From Pseudomonadota bacterium (GTDB lineage Bacteria > Pseudomonadota > Gammaproteobacteria > Burkholderiales > Burkholderiaceae_F): a stretch of DNA of 64,000 bases. The DNA is taken from the NCBI GenBank assembly GCA_023443095.1, contig JAEZVV010000071.1, positions 1 through 64,000 of the forward strand, given 5' to 3'. Shown piece by piece: positions 53,058 to 62,346 of the stretch. The notes under the pieces are model-generated. The model did not search any database, was not told where the DNA came from, and saw only the letters and a program-made list of their open reading frames with translations. The translations under genes and the position numbers were made by a program. Numbering within the stretch: position 1 is the first letter of the stretch; every line of letters starts with the position of its first letter.

Positions 53058-54755
53058 TTAACCCAGAGTCACTTTCCCGCCGACTCGCCCGGCGCGGTCG
53101 TGCCAGCACTCGAACTCGAGTTCATCTCCCGCCCGGCCTTTGACGATCCACTCGGCCAGCGCCCTTTCGGCACTGGGTTTCTTGGCCTGCCAGAAGCTGA
53201 TCCCGGTATGGACGTAAGCCCAGCCCTCAAGTTCCCCCAGCTCCAGCCGCGGTTTGCCGGCCAGGAGCTCGGCGCCGGCCGGCAGGGTGATCGTCGCCAG
53301 CGCACCGCGAGTCTGCTGGTTCCTAAGCGCCATCTTCGTGACATACGTTGGCAGCCATCCGCTGTTGGCGACCACCAAGCGCACCCGCCAAGTGTCCTCG
53401 TCGATCCGCTCAGCACTGGCTTGGGTCAACTCGAGCCGCGGCAGGATCAGCGCCTGCCACAGCAACCACTGCGGGAAACGGGCGATCTCCTTCTCGCGCA
53501 GCGCGGGAGGCGGATTGGTAAAGAGCTCGAAGCGGTTCCAGCCGCCGATCTCGACCCGCCCCAGTTGCGGATGATCGAAGGGCTTCCAGTCGAGGTGGCC
53601 CGCGCCCGGCGCCACCCGCTGGGCCCAGCGATAAACCTTGAGATCGTCGGCTATCGGGTGGTCGCGGAACCAGTGGATGAAGTCGCGGTTCTCGATACCG
53701 GCCTCCTGCTTAGGGTTCCAGATCTCGATCGTCCAGGTGAAGCGCCCCAGATGTTCGTAGATCCAGTCGAACGAGCCGCTGATGAACTCGCCCGGCATGT
53801 ACTGGAACTCGTGAAAGATCGAGATCGCCGGATAACCGGTGAGCGCCTCGCCCTTCTTGCCGACAGTCTGGTAGGTCCACAAGTCCTCGGCCGGCATCTG
53901 GGTATCGGCGGCCGAGCCGAAAGGCCGCAGCAACACCCCCGAGAAGGTGTGCACGCTGGTGCCGTTGCCGATGTTGGGGTGGGCCATGAAAAACTCGACC
54001 ACGGCCCGCACTTCGGGCTCGCTGGTGGGGTAGGGACCGGCACCGAGCTGCTGGTGCTCCTGGCGCCAGTTCGACGGAAAGTTCCGGTTGAGGTCCAGCC
54101 CTTGCTGACTGCCGTTGACGCCGACGAGCTCGATGTTCACGCCGTCGAAGTTCTCGATCAGACCTTCGCTCATCACCCGGTAGTAGTCGCCGCCAGGAGG
54201 ATCGATCGGGTCGCGGCGCACCAGCAGCTGCGGCTCGTCGGGATGTTTCTTCCATGGACCGTTGGGGTCAAGCACCCGCATCTGCAGGATGCGGCCGTCG
54301 CCGTCGATGTCCTGCGCCAGCAATCCTTCGTGAAGCTCTTCGTCGAAAGGGTAGCGGCGGGTGGCGGAGCGGACGAACCTGGGCGAATCGGCGATCGCCC
54401 ACTCGGCGCCGTCGGGATTGAGCCGAGGGCAGACATAGAAGACGCGGGTATCGAGCGCGCGGGTGACGTCGGCGTCATGGCCGTAAGCCTTGAGCAGATA
54501 CTCGACAAAATATAGGCAGGTAAGCGAGGCGGTGAGTTCGACCGAGTGGATATTGCCGTCGACCCAGCTCGCCGGCTTGTCGGACGCGGCGCCGGTCGCC
54601 CGATTGGTGATGGCGGCGACCCAGATCTCGCGCCCCTCATGGCTGCGGCCAATCGCTTCCAGTGCCATCAGGTTCGGATGTTCGGCCGCAAAGGTCTGCA
54701 GGTAGTCGACAAGTTCGGCGTAACGAGGGAAACGCGAGTAATCGATAGTTGGCAT
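53058..54755 (-). CDS. M14 family zinc carboxypeptidase
   Basis: The 565-residue protein has M14 zinc ligands in DGNIHSVELTA (His and Glu), the third His in VHTFSG, and the general-base Glu in TWTIEIWN. DLNRNFPSNWR is the substrate-carboxylate region. No signal peptide is seen, so it is probably cytoplasmic, unusual for secreted M14 enzymes. The last ~150 residues are beta-rich. The substrate is unknown. It is divergent from dgkA. Confidence 0.85.
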   Translation of the reverse strand: MPTIDYSRFPRYAELVDYLQTFAAEHPNLMALEAIGRSHEGREIWVAAITNRATGAASDKPASWVDGNIHSVELTASLTCLYFVEYLLKAYGHDADVTRALDTRVFYVCPRLNPDGAEWAIADSPRFVRSATRRYPFDEELHEGLLAQDIDGDGRILQMRVLDPNGPWKKHPDEPQLLVRRDPIDPPGGDYYRVMSEGLIENFDGVNIELVGVNGSQQGLDLNRNFPSNWRQEHQQLGAGPYPTSEPEVRAVVEFFMAHPNIGNGTSVHTFSGVLLRPFGSAADTQMPAEDLWTYQTVGKKGEALTGYPAISIFHEFQYMPGEFISGSFDWIYEHLGRFTWTIEIWNPKQEAGIENRDFIHWFRDHPIADDLKVYRWAQRVAPGAGHLDWKPFDHPQLGRVEIGGWNRFELFTNPPPALREKEIARFPQWLLWQALILPRLELTQASAERIDEDTWRVRLVVANSGWLPTYVTKMALRNQQTRGALATITLPAGAELLAGKPRLELGELEGWAYVHTGISFWQAKKPSAERALAEWIVKGRAGDELEFECWHDRAGRVGGKVTLG

Positions 54756-54838
54756 GGCAGCTGCGATCGGGGCGGTCCACAGAAGGGGAAGGCCAGTGTA
54801 GCCAGGGCCTCGCCGACTCGGGCTTTTATGATGGTGGC

Positions 54839-55234
54839 ATGCAACACACCCACCACGACAGCCGCTCTCTCAAGGGCAAACGCGGGCTGCGCCGTCTGAT
54901 CAACGCCTTCAGGTACTCGCGCGACGGCTTTGCTGCCGCCTGGAAAAGCGAAGACGCGTTCCGCCAGGAAGCGGTCCTCGCCGGCCTTATGATCCCGGTA
55001 GCGCTGCTGCTGCCCGTCGCCCTGGTCGAGAAAATCCTGCTGATCGGAGTCGTGGTTCTGGTCTTGATCGTCGAAGTGCTCAACACCGCCATTGAAGCCG
55101 CAATCGACCGCCACGGCCACGAAATCCACCCGCTCGCCAAACAGGCCAAGGACCTCGGTTCGGCCGCTGTTTTGCTGGCTTTGTTGCTCGCAGCCGGTGT
55201 CTGGGCGGCCATCCTGATCAGCCGCTTCGCCTGA
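54839..55234 (+). CDS. dgkA: Diacylglycerol kinase DgkA
   Basis: The 131-residue membrane enzyme phosphorylates diacylglycerol left by lipid recycling. It has GLRRLINAFRYSRDGFAAAWKSEDAFRQE, three TMs, and the catalytic signature EVLNTAIEAAIDR followed by AKDLGSAAVL. I chose ATG 54839; upstream in-frame codons to 54749 overlap the divergent peptidase start. Confidence 0.93.
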   Translation: MQHTHHDSRSLKGKRGLRRLINAFRYSRDGFAAAWKSEDAFRQEAVLAGLMIPVALLLPVALVEKILLIGVVVLVLIVEVLNTAIEAAIDRHGHEIHPLAKQAKDLGSAAVLLALLLAAGVWAAILISRFA

Positions 55235-55288
55235 AAGCTCGCGCCAAGCACGTAAAATCCGGCTTTTGACCGCAGGGACTCAAGCGCC

Positions 55289-56185
55289 ATGGCCGGACTA
55301 CTCAAAAGCGATTTGACTTCGCTTCCCCTCGTTTATCGCGGCAAGGTGCGCGACAGTTGGGCCGTGGGCGAAGACAAGCTGCTCATCATCACCAGCGACC
55401 GCCTCTCGGCCTTCGACGTTGTGCTGGACGAGCCGATCACTGATAAGGGCCGAGTCTTGAACGCACTCTCGAACTTCTGGTTCGACAAGCTCAAGGACGT
55501 GGTGCCCAACCACCTCACCGGCATCGATCCGACCTCGGTCGTGAGCGCGGCCGATGCGCCGCAGGTGCGGGGCCGCTCGGTGGTGGCGATGAAATTGAAG
55601 CCCCTGCCGGTCGAAGCCGTGGTGCGCGGCTACCTGATCGGCTCCGGCTGGAAGGACTACCAGGCCACGGGCAGCGTCTGCGGCGTCGCCCTGCCTCCCG
55701 GGCTGAAGATGGCGCAGAAGCTGCCCGAGCCCATCTTCACCCCGGCCGCCAAGGCCGCGCTCGGCGAACACGACGAAAACATCAACTTCGACCAGGTGAT
55801 CGCCACCGTCGGCGCCGAACTGGCCGAGCAAATCCGCACTGTTTCGATCGAGCTCTACCGGAAGGCGAGCGACTACGCCGCCACCCGCGGCATCATCATC
55901 GCCGACACCAAGTTCGAGTTCGGCCTCGACGCCGATGGCCGCCTGCGCCTGATGGACGAGGTGCTCACTCCCGATTCGTCGCGCTTCTGGCCGGCCGACC
56001 AGTACCAGGTCGGCATCTCGCCGCCCAGCTACGACAAGCAGTTTGTGCGCGACTGGCTCGAGACCCAGCCCTGGAACAAGACCGCGCCTGCGCCCACGCT
56101 GCCGCCCGAGGTGGTCGCTGCCACCGCCGCCAAGTACCGCGAGGCGCTGGTCAAGCTCACCGGCGCCGATCTGCCCGCCGCCTGA
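55289..56185 (+). CDS. purC: SAICAR synthetase PurC
   Basis: PurC couples CAIR and aspartate in purine synthesis. The 298-residue protein has LVYRGKVRDSWAVGEDKLLIITSDRLSAFDVVL (ATP-binding head), EAVVRGYLIGSGW, GIIIADTKFEFG and DEVLTPDSSRFWPA. It starts a purC-purE-purK-tsaC cluster. A strong hairpin lies between it and purE. Confidence 0.95.
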   Translation: MAGLLKSDLTSLPLVYRGKVRDSWAVGEDKLLIITSDRLSAFDVVLDEPITDKGRVLNALSNFWFDKLKDVVPNHLTGIDPTSVVSAADAPQVRGRSVVAMKLKPLPVEAVVRGYLIGSGWKDYQATGSVCGVALPPGLKMAQKLPEPIFTPAAKAALGEHDENINFDQVIATVGAELAEQIRTVSIELYRKASDYAATRGIIIADTKFEFGLDADGRLRLMDEVLTPDSSRFWPADQYQVGISPPSYDKQFVRDWLETQPWNKTAPAPTLPPEVVAATAAKYREALVKLTGADLPAA

Positions 56186-56208
56186 GCGCCACAGGTAAAT
56201 ACCCACGT

Positions 56209-56239
56209 GTGCGGGGCAGGCTCGGAGCCTGCCCCGCAC
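56209..56239. repeat. Strong 14 bp inverted repeat between purC and purE
   Basis: The arms GTGCGGGGCAGGCT and AGCCTGCCCCGCAC are perfect with a 3-base loop, with CTTTAG downstream. It may be a terminator, attenuator or RNA-processing hairpin between the two pur genes. Confidence 0.7.
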
Positions 56240-56269
56240 GCCTTTAGAATCCGGCCTTTTGCGGGAACG

Positions 56270-56776
56270 ATGATGGTCACAGCTGCACGAGCCACGCCCC
56301 TGGTGGGAGTCGTGATGGGTTCCAACTCCGATTGGGACGTGATGAGCCACGCGTGCAGCGTGCTCAAGGAGTTCGAAGTGCCGTTCGAGGCTCAGGTGCT
56401 CTCCGCCCACCGCATGCCCGACGAGATGTTCGACTACGCTGAAAGCGCCCGCACCCGCGGCCTGCGCGTGATCATCGCCGGCGCCGGCGGCGCGGCCCAC
56501 CTGCCGGGCATGATCGCCGCCAAGACCGTGATCCCGGTACTCGGCGTGCCAGTGCCTTCGAAGTACCTGCGCGGCGAAGACTCGCTGCTGTCTATCGTTC
56601 AGATGCCCAAGGGCGTCCCGGTCGCCACGTTCGCCATCGGCGAAGCCGGCGCCGGCAATGCCGCCCTCTTTGCCGTGGCCATGCTCGCCGCAGAAAACCC
56701 CGACCTCGCCATGCGCCTGGCCCAGTTCCGTGCCACTCAGAACGAGAAGGCCCGCAACATGACCTTGCCGCTCTGA
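56270..56776 (+). CDS. purE: N5-CAIR mutase PurE
   Basis: PurE (class I) converts N5-CAIR to CAIR. The 168-residue protein has VGVVMGSNSDWDVM, FEAQVLSAHRMPDEM, VIIAGAGGAAHLPGMIAAKT and the GEAGAGNAALFAVA tail. I chose ATG 56270; ATG 56273 is equally possible. purK starts 8 bp after its stop. Confidence 0.95.
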   Translation: MMVTAARATPLVGVVMGSNSDWDVMSHACSVLKEFEVPFEAQVLSAHRMPDEMFDYAESARTRGLRVIIAGAGGAAHLPGMIAAKTVIPVLGVPVPSKYLRGEDSLLSIVQMPKGVPVATFAIGEAGAGNAALFAVAMLAAENPDLAMRLAQFRATQNEKARNMTLPL

Positions 56777-56784
56777 GGCCCGCC

Positions 56785-57948
56785 ATGACGCAGCACACTC
56801 CGATCGCCCCCGGCCAGTGGCTGGGCCTTCTGGGCGGCGGCCAGCTCGGCCGCATGTTCGCGATGGCCGCGCAAAGCCTGGGCTACCGCGTGTGTGTGCT
56901 CGACCCCGGCGCCGACGGCCCGGCCGCGGCCGTGGCTGACGCCCATGTCCAAGCCGATTACCTCGACCCGCGCGGCCTGCAGCAGCTCGCAGAAAAATGC
57001 CGCGCCGCCTCCACCGAGTTCGAAAACGTTCCGGCCGCCGCGCTGCAGTTCCTGGCCCGCCACTGCGAGGTCAGCCCCGGCGCCGAGGCGGTGGCGATCG
57101 CCCAGGACCGCGTCGCCGAGAAGCGGTTCATCGCGGCCTGCGGCGCGCCGGTCGCGCCCCATGCCGTGGTCGCCACCGAGGCCGACTGCGCCGGCGCCAG
57201 TACCAAACTTCTGCCCGGCATCCTGAAGTCGGCCCGTCTCGGTTACGACGGCAAGGGCCAGGTTCGGGTGAAGACCTCGGCCGAGCTGCACGCCGCCTTC
57301 CGCCAGTTGGGCGGCGTGCCCTGCGTGCTCGAGAAGATGCTCCCGCTCGCGCTCGAAGTCTCGGTAGTGGTGTGCCGCAGCCGCGACGGCCAGACCGTGA
57401 GCTTTCCGGTCTCGGAAAACGAACACCGCGACGGCATCCTGGCGGTGAGCGTCCTTCCCGCCCGCATCGACGCGACGCTGGCCCAGCGTGCGCGTGAAGT
57501 CGCGATGAAAATCGCGCGCGAGATGGATTACGTCGGCGTGCTGTGTGTCGAGTTCTTCGTGCTCGCCGACGGTTCGCTGGTCGTCAACGAGATGGCGCCG
57601 CGCCCGCACAACAGCGGCCACGCCACCATCGACGCCTGCGCCACCAGCCAGTTCGAACAGCAGGCGCGAGTCATGGCCGGACTGCCGCTGGGCGACACCA
57701 CCCAGCTCGCACCCGCCGTGATGCTCAACCTCCTGGGCGACCTGTGGTTCGAGGGTGAGGCGCAGCGAGAGCCCGACTGGGCGAGCGTGCTCGCCATCCC
57801 CGGCGCCAAGCTCCACCTCTACGGCAAGACCGAGGCGCGGCGCGGCCGCAAGATGGGGCACATCACCTGCCTGGGCTCGACTCCGGCGCAAGCCCTGGAG
57901 CGCGCCAACCAGGCCGCGGCCATCCTCGGCCTGCCCGCCGCGACATGA
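56785..57948 (+). CDS. purK: N5-CAIR synthetase PurK
   Basis: PurK makes N5-CAIR from AIR, bicarbonate and ATP. The 387-residue ATP-grasp protein has LGLLGGGQLGRMFAMAA, GYDGKGQVRVK, VNEMAPRPHNSGHATIDACATSQFEQQ and NLLGDLW. Its stop overlaps the tsaC/sua5 start by ATGA, joining purine and tRNA-modification genes. Confidence 0.95.
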   Translation: MTQHTPIAPGQWLGLLGGGQLGRMFAMAAQSLGYRVCVLDPGADGPAAAVADAHVQADYLDPRGLQQLAEKCRAASTEFENVPAAALQFLARHCEVSPGAEAVAIAQDRVAEKRFIAACGAPVAPHAVVATEADCAGASTKLLPGILKSARLGYDGKGQVRVKTSAELHAAFRQLGGVPCVLEKMLPLALEVSVVVCRSRDGQTVSFPVSENEHRDGILAVSVLPARIDATLAQRAREVAMKIAREMDYVGVLCVEFFVLADGSLVVNEMAPRPHNSGHATIDACATSQFEQQARVMAGLPLGDTTQLAPAVMLNLLGDLWFEGEAQREPDWASVLAIPGAKLHLYGKTEARRGRKMGHITCLGSTPAQALERANQAAAILGLPAAT

Positions 57949-58937
57949 TTCCGCCGCTCGCCCCTGCGCAGATCGGCCAGGCCGCCGAGGTCCTCGCCGC
58001 TGGCGGTCTGGTGGCGATGCCGACCGAGACGGTCTACGGCCTCGCGGCCGACGCCGACAACGCTGACGCGGTGCGGGCCATCTTTGCCGCCAAGGGTCGC
58101 CCCGCCGATCACCCGGTGATCGTTCACGTGGCTGGCGCCGAGGCACTCGACGCCTGGGCGAGCGAGGTGCCAGCCGCGGCGCGCACCCTGGCTGCCGCTT
58201 TCTGGCCGGGGCCTTTGACCATGGTCCTCAAGCGCAGCAGCCGCGCCGGCGACTTCGTCACCGGCGGCCAGGACACCGTGGGCTTGCGCTGCCCGTCCCA
58301 TCCCTGGGCGCACGCACTGATCGCCGCTTTTGCCGGCGCCAGCCACAAAGGCGTGGCCGCCCCCAGCGCCAACAGCTTCGGCCGCATCAGCCCGACCACC
58401 GCGGCCCATGTACGAGCCGACCTTGGCGAAAAACCGGCCGGCAAGGTCGACCTCATCCTCGATGGCGGCGCCTGCCCGGTGGGCATCGAGTCGACCATCG
58501 TCGACCTCTCGGGGGAGTCGCCGCGCTTGCTGCGCCATGGCTCGGTGACTCGCGCCATGCTCGAAGCGACGCTGGGCCAGGCCGTTCCCGATGCCGGCGC
58601 CGACGCACCGCGCGCCTCCGGCCGCTTGAAGAGCCATTACGCGCCGCGAACGCCGGTCGAACTGGTCGCGCCCGGCGAACTGCCGGCGCGGATCAACCAG
58701 TTGCGCGGCACCCGTCTGGCCGTGCTCGCCCCTGCCGCGTCCCTGCTCGACGCCCCGGCCCACGTCGTCAAGCGCCTGCTCGCCGAAGCCAGCGCCGAGG
58801 ACTACGGGCGCAAGCTCTACGCGCAGCTGCACGAACTCGACGCCGCCGGCGCCGAACTGATCCTCATCACGCGGTCGCCCGACACCCCCGCCTGGGCCGC
58901 GGTCAACGACCGTCTCGAACGCGCTGCCGCACGCTGA
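57945..58937 (+). CDS. tsaC: L-threonylcarbamoyladenylate synthase (Sua5 type)
   Basis: This enzyme makes threonylcarbamoyl-AMP, the substrate of TsaD/B/E in t6A tRNA modification. The 330-residue protein has the YrdC domain (GLVAMPTETVYGLAADADN, AAKGRPADHPVIVHV, PGPLTMVLKRSS, VAAPSANSFGRISPT) and a C-terminal Sua5 domain with RASGRLKSHYAPRTPVEL. That makes it the long Sua5 form rather than short TsaC. tsaE lies ~10 kb upstream. Confidence 0.93.
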   Translation: MIPPLAPAQIGQAAEVLAAGGLVAMPTETVYGLAADADNADAVRAIFAAKGRPADHPVIVHVAGAEALDAWASEVPAAARTLAAAFWPGPLTMVLKRSSRAGDFVTGGQDTVGLRCPSHPWAHALIAAFAGASHKGVAAPSANSFGRISPTTAAHVRADLGEKPAGKVDLILDGGACPVGIESTIVDLSGESPRLLRHGSVTRAMLEATLGQAVPDAGADAPRASGRLKSHYAPRTPVELVAPGELPARINQLRGTRLAVLAPAASLLDAPAHVVKRLLAEASAEDYGRKLYAQLHELDAAGAELILITRSPDTPAWAAVNDRLERAAAR

Positions 58938-59091
58938 CCGCCCGCCGCCAGCGCGGCGCTGGAGATCGGCCTCGAGTCTGTTGCAGCCCCACCACGCGAC
59001 AAGTATTTACCCTTGTCGCACCTGGCTTGCTCCGTATGATCCTTTGACCAAGCTCCGTCCACGGAGCGGTTCAAGTCGAAGGAGACAAAAA

Positions 59092-60129
59092 ATGCATTTC
59101 GAACAATCGCGTCGCCGTCTGCTGGGCTTGCTGGCAGCCTCGAGCACCGCCGTTCTGCTCGCCGCCTGCGGCGGCGATGGGGACCCGGTCTTCAACCCGC
59201 CCGCGGCCGGTCAGAAATACAGCCAGGCGGTGGTCGTCGGCGCGAGCATCTCGGACACGGGCAATGTCTGTGCCGCTACGCCTACCAGCTGCCCGCCCCC
59301 GCCCTATGCCACCGGGGTCGCCTCCAATGGCACGCTCTGGATCCAGAACGTTGCGGCGAACTACAAGGTCGCGGTCAACCCCTCGCTCAAGGGCGGCACC
59401 AACTACGCGTATGGCGGCGCCCGCACCGGCGCCGTGCCGGCGCCGCTGGCGACGGCTCCGGCCCTGGTCGGCGGCGTGCCCTCGATGGTGCAGCAGCTCG
59501 ACATGTATTTCGCCACCACGGGCCAACGCGCCGACCCCAAGGCCTTGTACGTGGTCGATGCCACCACCTTCGGCAACAACTTCAACGCGGCGGCAACCGC
59601 CTTCGTGGCCGCGGTCGGCGCCGGCCAGGTGCCGGCTTCGGACCAGACCGCCTACTTCACCCGCGTGACCACGGCAGCGGTGACCGACATCGTCGGCATC
59701 GTCAACAAGCTCTACTTCGCCGGTGCGCGCCAGATCCTGGTGGTCAACGTTCCCAACCTCGGGGTCACGCCGCTTCTGACCGGCAACGGTGCGGCGCCGA
59801 ACAACCCGAACGCAACCGCTGGCACCCAGCTGTCGTTCGGCTTCAACCAGAACCTGGCAGCCCAGTTCAACGGTTTTGCCTCGTCGTGGGCCGGGCTGAA
59901 CCTCAAGACCTTCGACACTTTCCCGCTCAACACCCAGGCGGCGCAGAACCCGGCCTCGCTCGGCTTCACCAACGGCACGGCCGCCTGCTTCGTGGCCCCC
60001 AGCGCCGCCCTACCCGCCGGTTCGCTCTGCGCCAACCCCGGCAGCTATTTCTACTGGGACCAGCTCCACCCCACTGCTGCCACCGGCAAGCTGTTCTCCG
60101 ACCGCGTCATCACCCTGCTCGGCGCCTGA
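59092..60129 (+). CDS. SGNH/GDSL-type lipoprotein esterase
   Basis: The 345-residue protein has a lipoprotein signal with an Arg-rich start (QSRRRLLGLLAASS) and lipobox LAAC (about residue 24), so it is probably an exported lipoprotein. GDSL block I is AVVVGASISDTGN, with the Ser nucleophile kept but the usual GDS read as GAS. Block III-like and the C-terminal catalytic Asp-His (YFYWDQLHPTAATGKL) are present. It likely hydrolyses esters. AGGAG precedes ATG 59092. Substrate is unknown. Confidence 0.85.
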   Translation: MHFEQSRRRLLGLLAASSTAVLLAACGGDGDPVFNPPAAGQKYSQAVVVGASISDTGNVCAATPTSCPPPPYATGVASNGTLWIQNVAANYKVAVNPSLKGGTNYAYGGARTGAVPAPLATAPALVGGVPSMVQQLDMYFATTGQRADPKALYVVDATTFGNNFNAAATAFVAAVGAGQVPASDQTAYFTRVTTAAVTDIVGIVNKLYFAGARQILVVNVPNLGVTPLLTGNGAAPNNPNATAGTQLSFGFNQNLAAQFNGFASSWAGLNLKTFDTFPLNTQAAQNPASLGFTNGTAACFVAPSAALPAGSLCANPGSYFYWDQLHPTAATGKLFSDRVITLLGA

Positions 60130-60143
60130 TCCGCCGCAGCAAG

Positions 60144-60179
60144 CAACGACAAGGGCGCCCGCGGGCGCCCTTGTCGTTG
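60144..60179. terminator. Long perfect hairpin between convergent genes
   Basis: Arms of 17 bp (CAACGACAAGGGCGCCC and its exact complement) with a 2-base loop lie between the GDSL and chemoreceptor stops. There is no T-run, but its position suggests bidirectional termination. Confidence 0.65.
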
Positions 60180-60192
60180 GCTAGGGCCGGCA

Positions 60193-61761
60193 TCAGATCG
60201 CCGCACTGCGCTCCAGCTTGAAGCGCGCCACCGCTTCGGTCAGGCGCAGCGCCTGGTCCTTGAGGCTTTGCGCCGCCGCCGCGCTTTGCTCGACCAGGGC
60301 CGCGTTTTGCTGGGTCATCTGGTCCAGCCCCGCCACCGCCTGGTTGACCTGCGTGATGCCCGAGCTCTGCTCCATCGTGCTCTGGCTGATCTCGCCGATC
60401 AGGTCGCTCACGCGTTTGGCCTGCACCACGATTTCGTCCATGGTGCGCCCCGCTTCGGCGACCTGGGCCGAACCGCTGGCGACCTTGTCGACCGAGTCCG
60501 AGATCAGGCTCTTGATCTCGCGCGCGGCCTGAGCGCTGCGCTGAGCCAGGGTGCGGACTTCGCCCGCCACCACGGCAAAACCTCGCCCCTGCTCGCCCGC
60601 CCGCGCCGCTTCGACCGCCGCGTTCAAGGCCAGGATGTTGGTCTGGAAGGCGATGCCGTCGATCACGCCGATGATCTCGGCGATCTTGCGGCTCGACTCG
60701 GTGATCGATCCCATCGTCGTCACCACCTGCCCTACCGCCGCCCCGCCCTGATGGGCGATGTCCGACGCCGCCGCCGCCAAGCGGTTCGCTTCGCGCGCCG
60801 TCTCCGCACTGGCCTTGACGGTCACGGTGAGTTCCTCCATCGCGCTGGCCGTCTCTTGCAGGGAACTGGCCTGGGACTCGGTCCGGCTCGACAGGTCCTG
60901 GTTGCCGACTGCGATTTCGCCGCTCGCCGTGCTGACCGAAGCCACGCCGGCGTGGACTTCGCCCACCACCGACCGCAGCGAGATCGCCATCGCGCGCAGG
61001 GAGCGCAGCAACGCGCTCAGTTCGTCGCGGCCTTCGGCCTGCGGCACCTCGATCGAGAGGTCGCCACGCGCCACCGCGTCGGCGGCCACGACCGCTTCGC
61101 CCAGAGGCCGGGTCATCGAGCGCGAGATCCAGAGCGAGAACACCACCCCGCCGGTCAAACCCAGGAGCAGGATGAGCGCAGTGATGACGACGGTTCTCTG
61201 CAAGCGCTGGTTCGACTCGAGCAACATGCGATCCGATTCACGCACGTTGTAGGCCGTCAGCGCCTCGATCGATTGAGTCAGGGCATCTCGCGCCTTTTGG
61301 CCATCGCCCACCATCAGGTTCGCTGCCGGGTCGCTCTGCCCTTGCCGGATCAGTTGCACCACGCGGCCGCTGACTTCCTTGTACTGGGTCCAGGATTGCA
61401 CGACAGCGTCGTACAGCTTGCGCTCCTCCTGCGAACTGGGGTCGACCAGGCCGGCATAAGTTTTCAGCGCGGCCGCCACCTCGGCGTCACTCTTGGTGAT
61501 GCGTTCGAAAGCCACATCGCCGTTGCCTCGCTGGTGCCCGATCATGAAGCGGAACTCGCGTGTCCGATAGGTGGCCGTCGCGTCGGCGAGCTGCCCTAGG
61601 GTGCGGACGCTGGGCAGCATATTGGTGCCAATCTGCTCCGCATCATGGCCGATCTTGCGCAACTCCATCAGGCCGATGCCATTGGTGATGACAAGAAAAA
61701 CAAGCAGGGGGGCCACCAGCAACGCCAGACGTTGAGCGACCTTTAACTGACCGAGATTCAT
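60193..61761 (-). CDS. Methyl-accepting chemotaxis protein
   Basis: The 522-residue chemoreceptor has TM1 at about 12-32, a periplasmic four-helix-bundle-like sensor (about 33-190, containing TRTREFRF-like segments), TM2 (ITALILLLGLTGGVVFSLW), a HAMP domain and a signalling domain with the conserved tip IDGIAFQTNILALNAAVEAARAGEQGRGFAVVAGEVR. Methylation-type helices flank the tip. There is no C-terminal NWETF-type tether. I chose ATG 61761; an upstream TTG at 61791 would add ten residues. The ligand is unknown. Confidence 0.9.
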   Translation of the reverse strand: MNLGQLKVAQRLALLVAPLLVFLVITNGIGLMELRKIGHDAEQIGTNMLPSVRTLGQLADATATYRTREFRFMIGHQRGNGDVAFERITKSDAEVAAALKTYAGLVDPSSQEERKLYDAVVQSWTQYKEVSGRVVQLIRQGQSDPAANLMVGDGQKARDALTQSIEALTAYNVRESDRMLLESNQRLQRTVVITALILLLGLTGGVVFSLWISRSMTRPLGEAVVAADAVARGDLSIEVPQAEGRDELSALLRSLRAMAISLRSVVGEVHAGVASVSTASGEIAVGNQDLSSRTESQASSLQETASAMEELTVTVKASAETAREANRLAAAASDIAHQGGAAVGQVVTTMGSITESSRKIAEIIGVIDGIAFQTNILALNAAVEAARAGEQGRGFAVVAGEVRTLAQRSAQAAREIKSLISDSVDKVASGSAQVAEAGRTMDEIVVQAKRVSDLIGEISQSTMEQSSGITQVNQAVAGLDQMTQQNAALVEQSAAAAQSLKDQALRLTEAVARFKLERSAAI

Positions 61762-61941
61762 AAAGATTCTTCGAGAAAAAGACGGACTCAACGCGCCCCA
61801 GTTCCTGGTCCACGACGCGTTCAGTCCGCCTTAGGGGCCCCGGCTCTAAGCAGTACCGCCGGCATGACTTTCGTACTTCGGCCCCGGATCTCCAGAAATT
61901 AGAGGTATCCGCCAAATGGCGACTACGGACAAACCCTTGAA

Positions 61942-62196
61942 TCAACCGAAACGCAGCTTCATCACCAGGATGAAAAACGCAAGCGCCAGAGTGATGGTGT
62001 TGGCGGCCACAACCGGCCAGGCGCCCAAAAGCAGGCCATAAACCAGCCAGGCAGCGACGCCAGTCGTGAAAATCGCGTACATCCCAAGCGACACGCCCTC
62101 GGCTTTGCGGCTTTTCCAGGTGAGCCAGGCCTGCGGCACAAAAGCGATAGTGGTGAGGCTGGCGGCGAAATAACCAATAAGGTCGGTGCTGTTCAC
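61942..62196 (-). CDS. SemiSWEET/PQ-loop family small transporter
   Basis: The 84-residue protein has three hydrophobic helices and the PQ-loop motif IAFVPQAWLTWKSR, as in bacterial SemiSWEET sugar transporters, which dimerise to form a pore. The start is GTG 62196, giving MNSTDLIGYFAAS. The substrate is unknown. It lies between the chemoreceptor and a divergent acyl-CoA dehydrogenase. Confidence 0.85.
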   Translation of the reverse strand: MNSTDLIGYFAASLTTIAFVPQAWLTWKSRKAEGVSLGMYAIFTTGVAAWLVYGLLLGAWPVVAANTITLALAFFILVMKLRFG

Positions 62197-62346
62197 GGCG
62201 GTAGGGCGGGGAGAAAGGAAGGCGGTCGGGTCGGTCGGCGCCCTGGGCGGCGCGCCTCGGCCACGGTGCCACACGAGGTCGGAGCCCGAAGTATAGGGAG
62301 CGGCATCCGACCCACGCCCGCCGTGACGAGCGTCACAGGAGACGAC

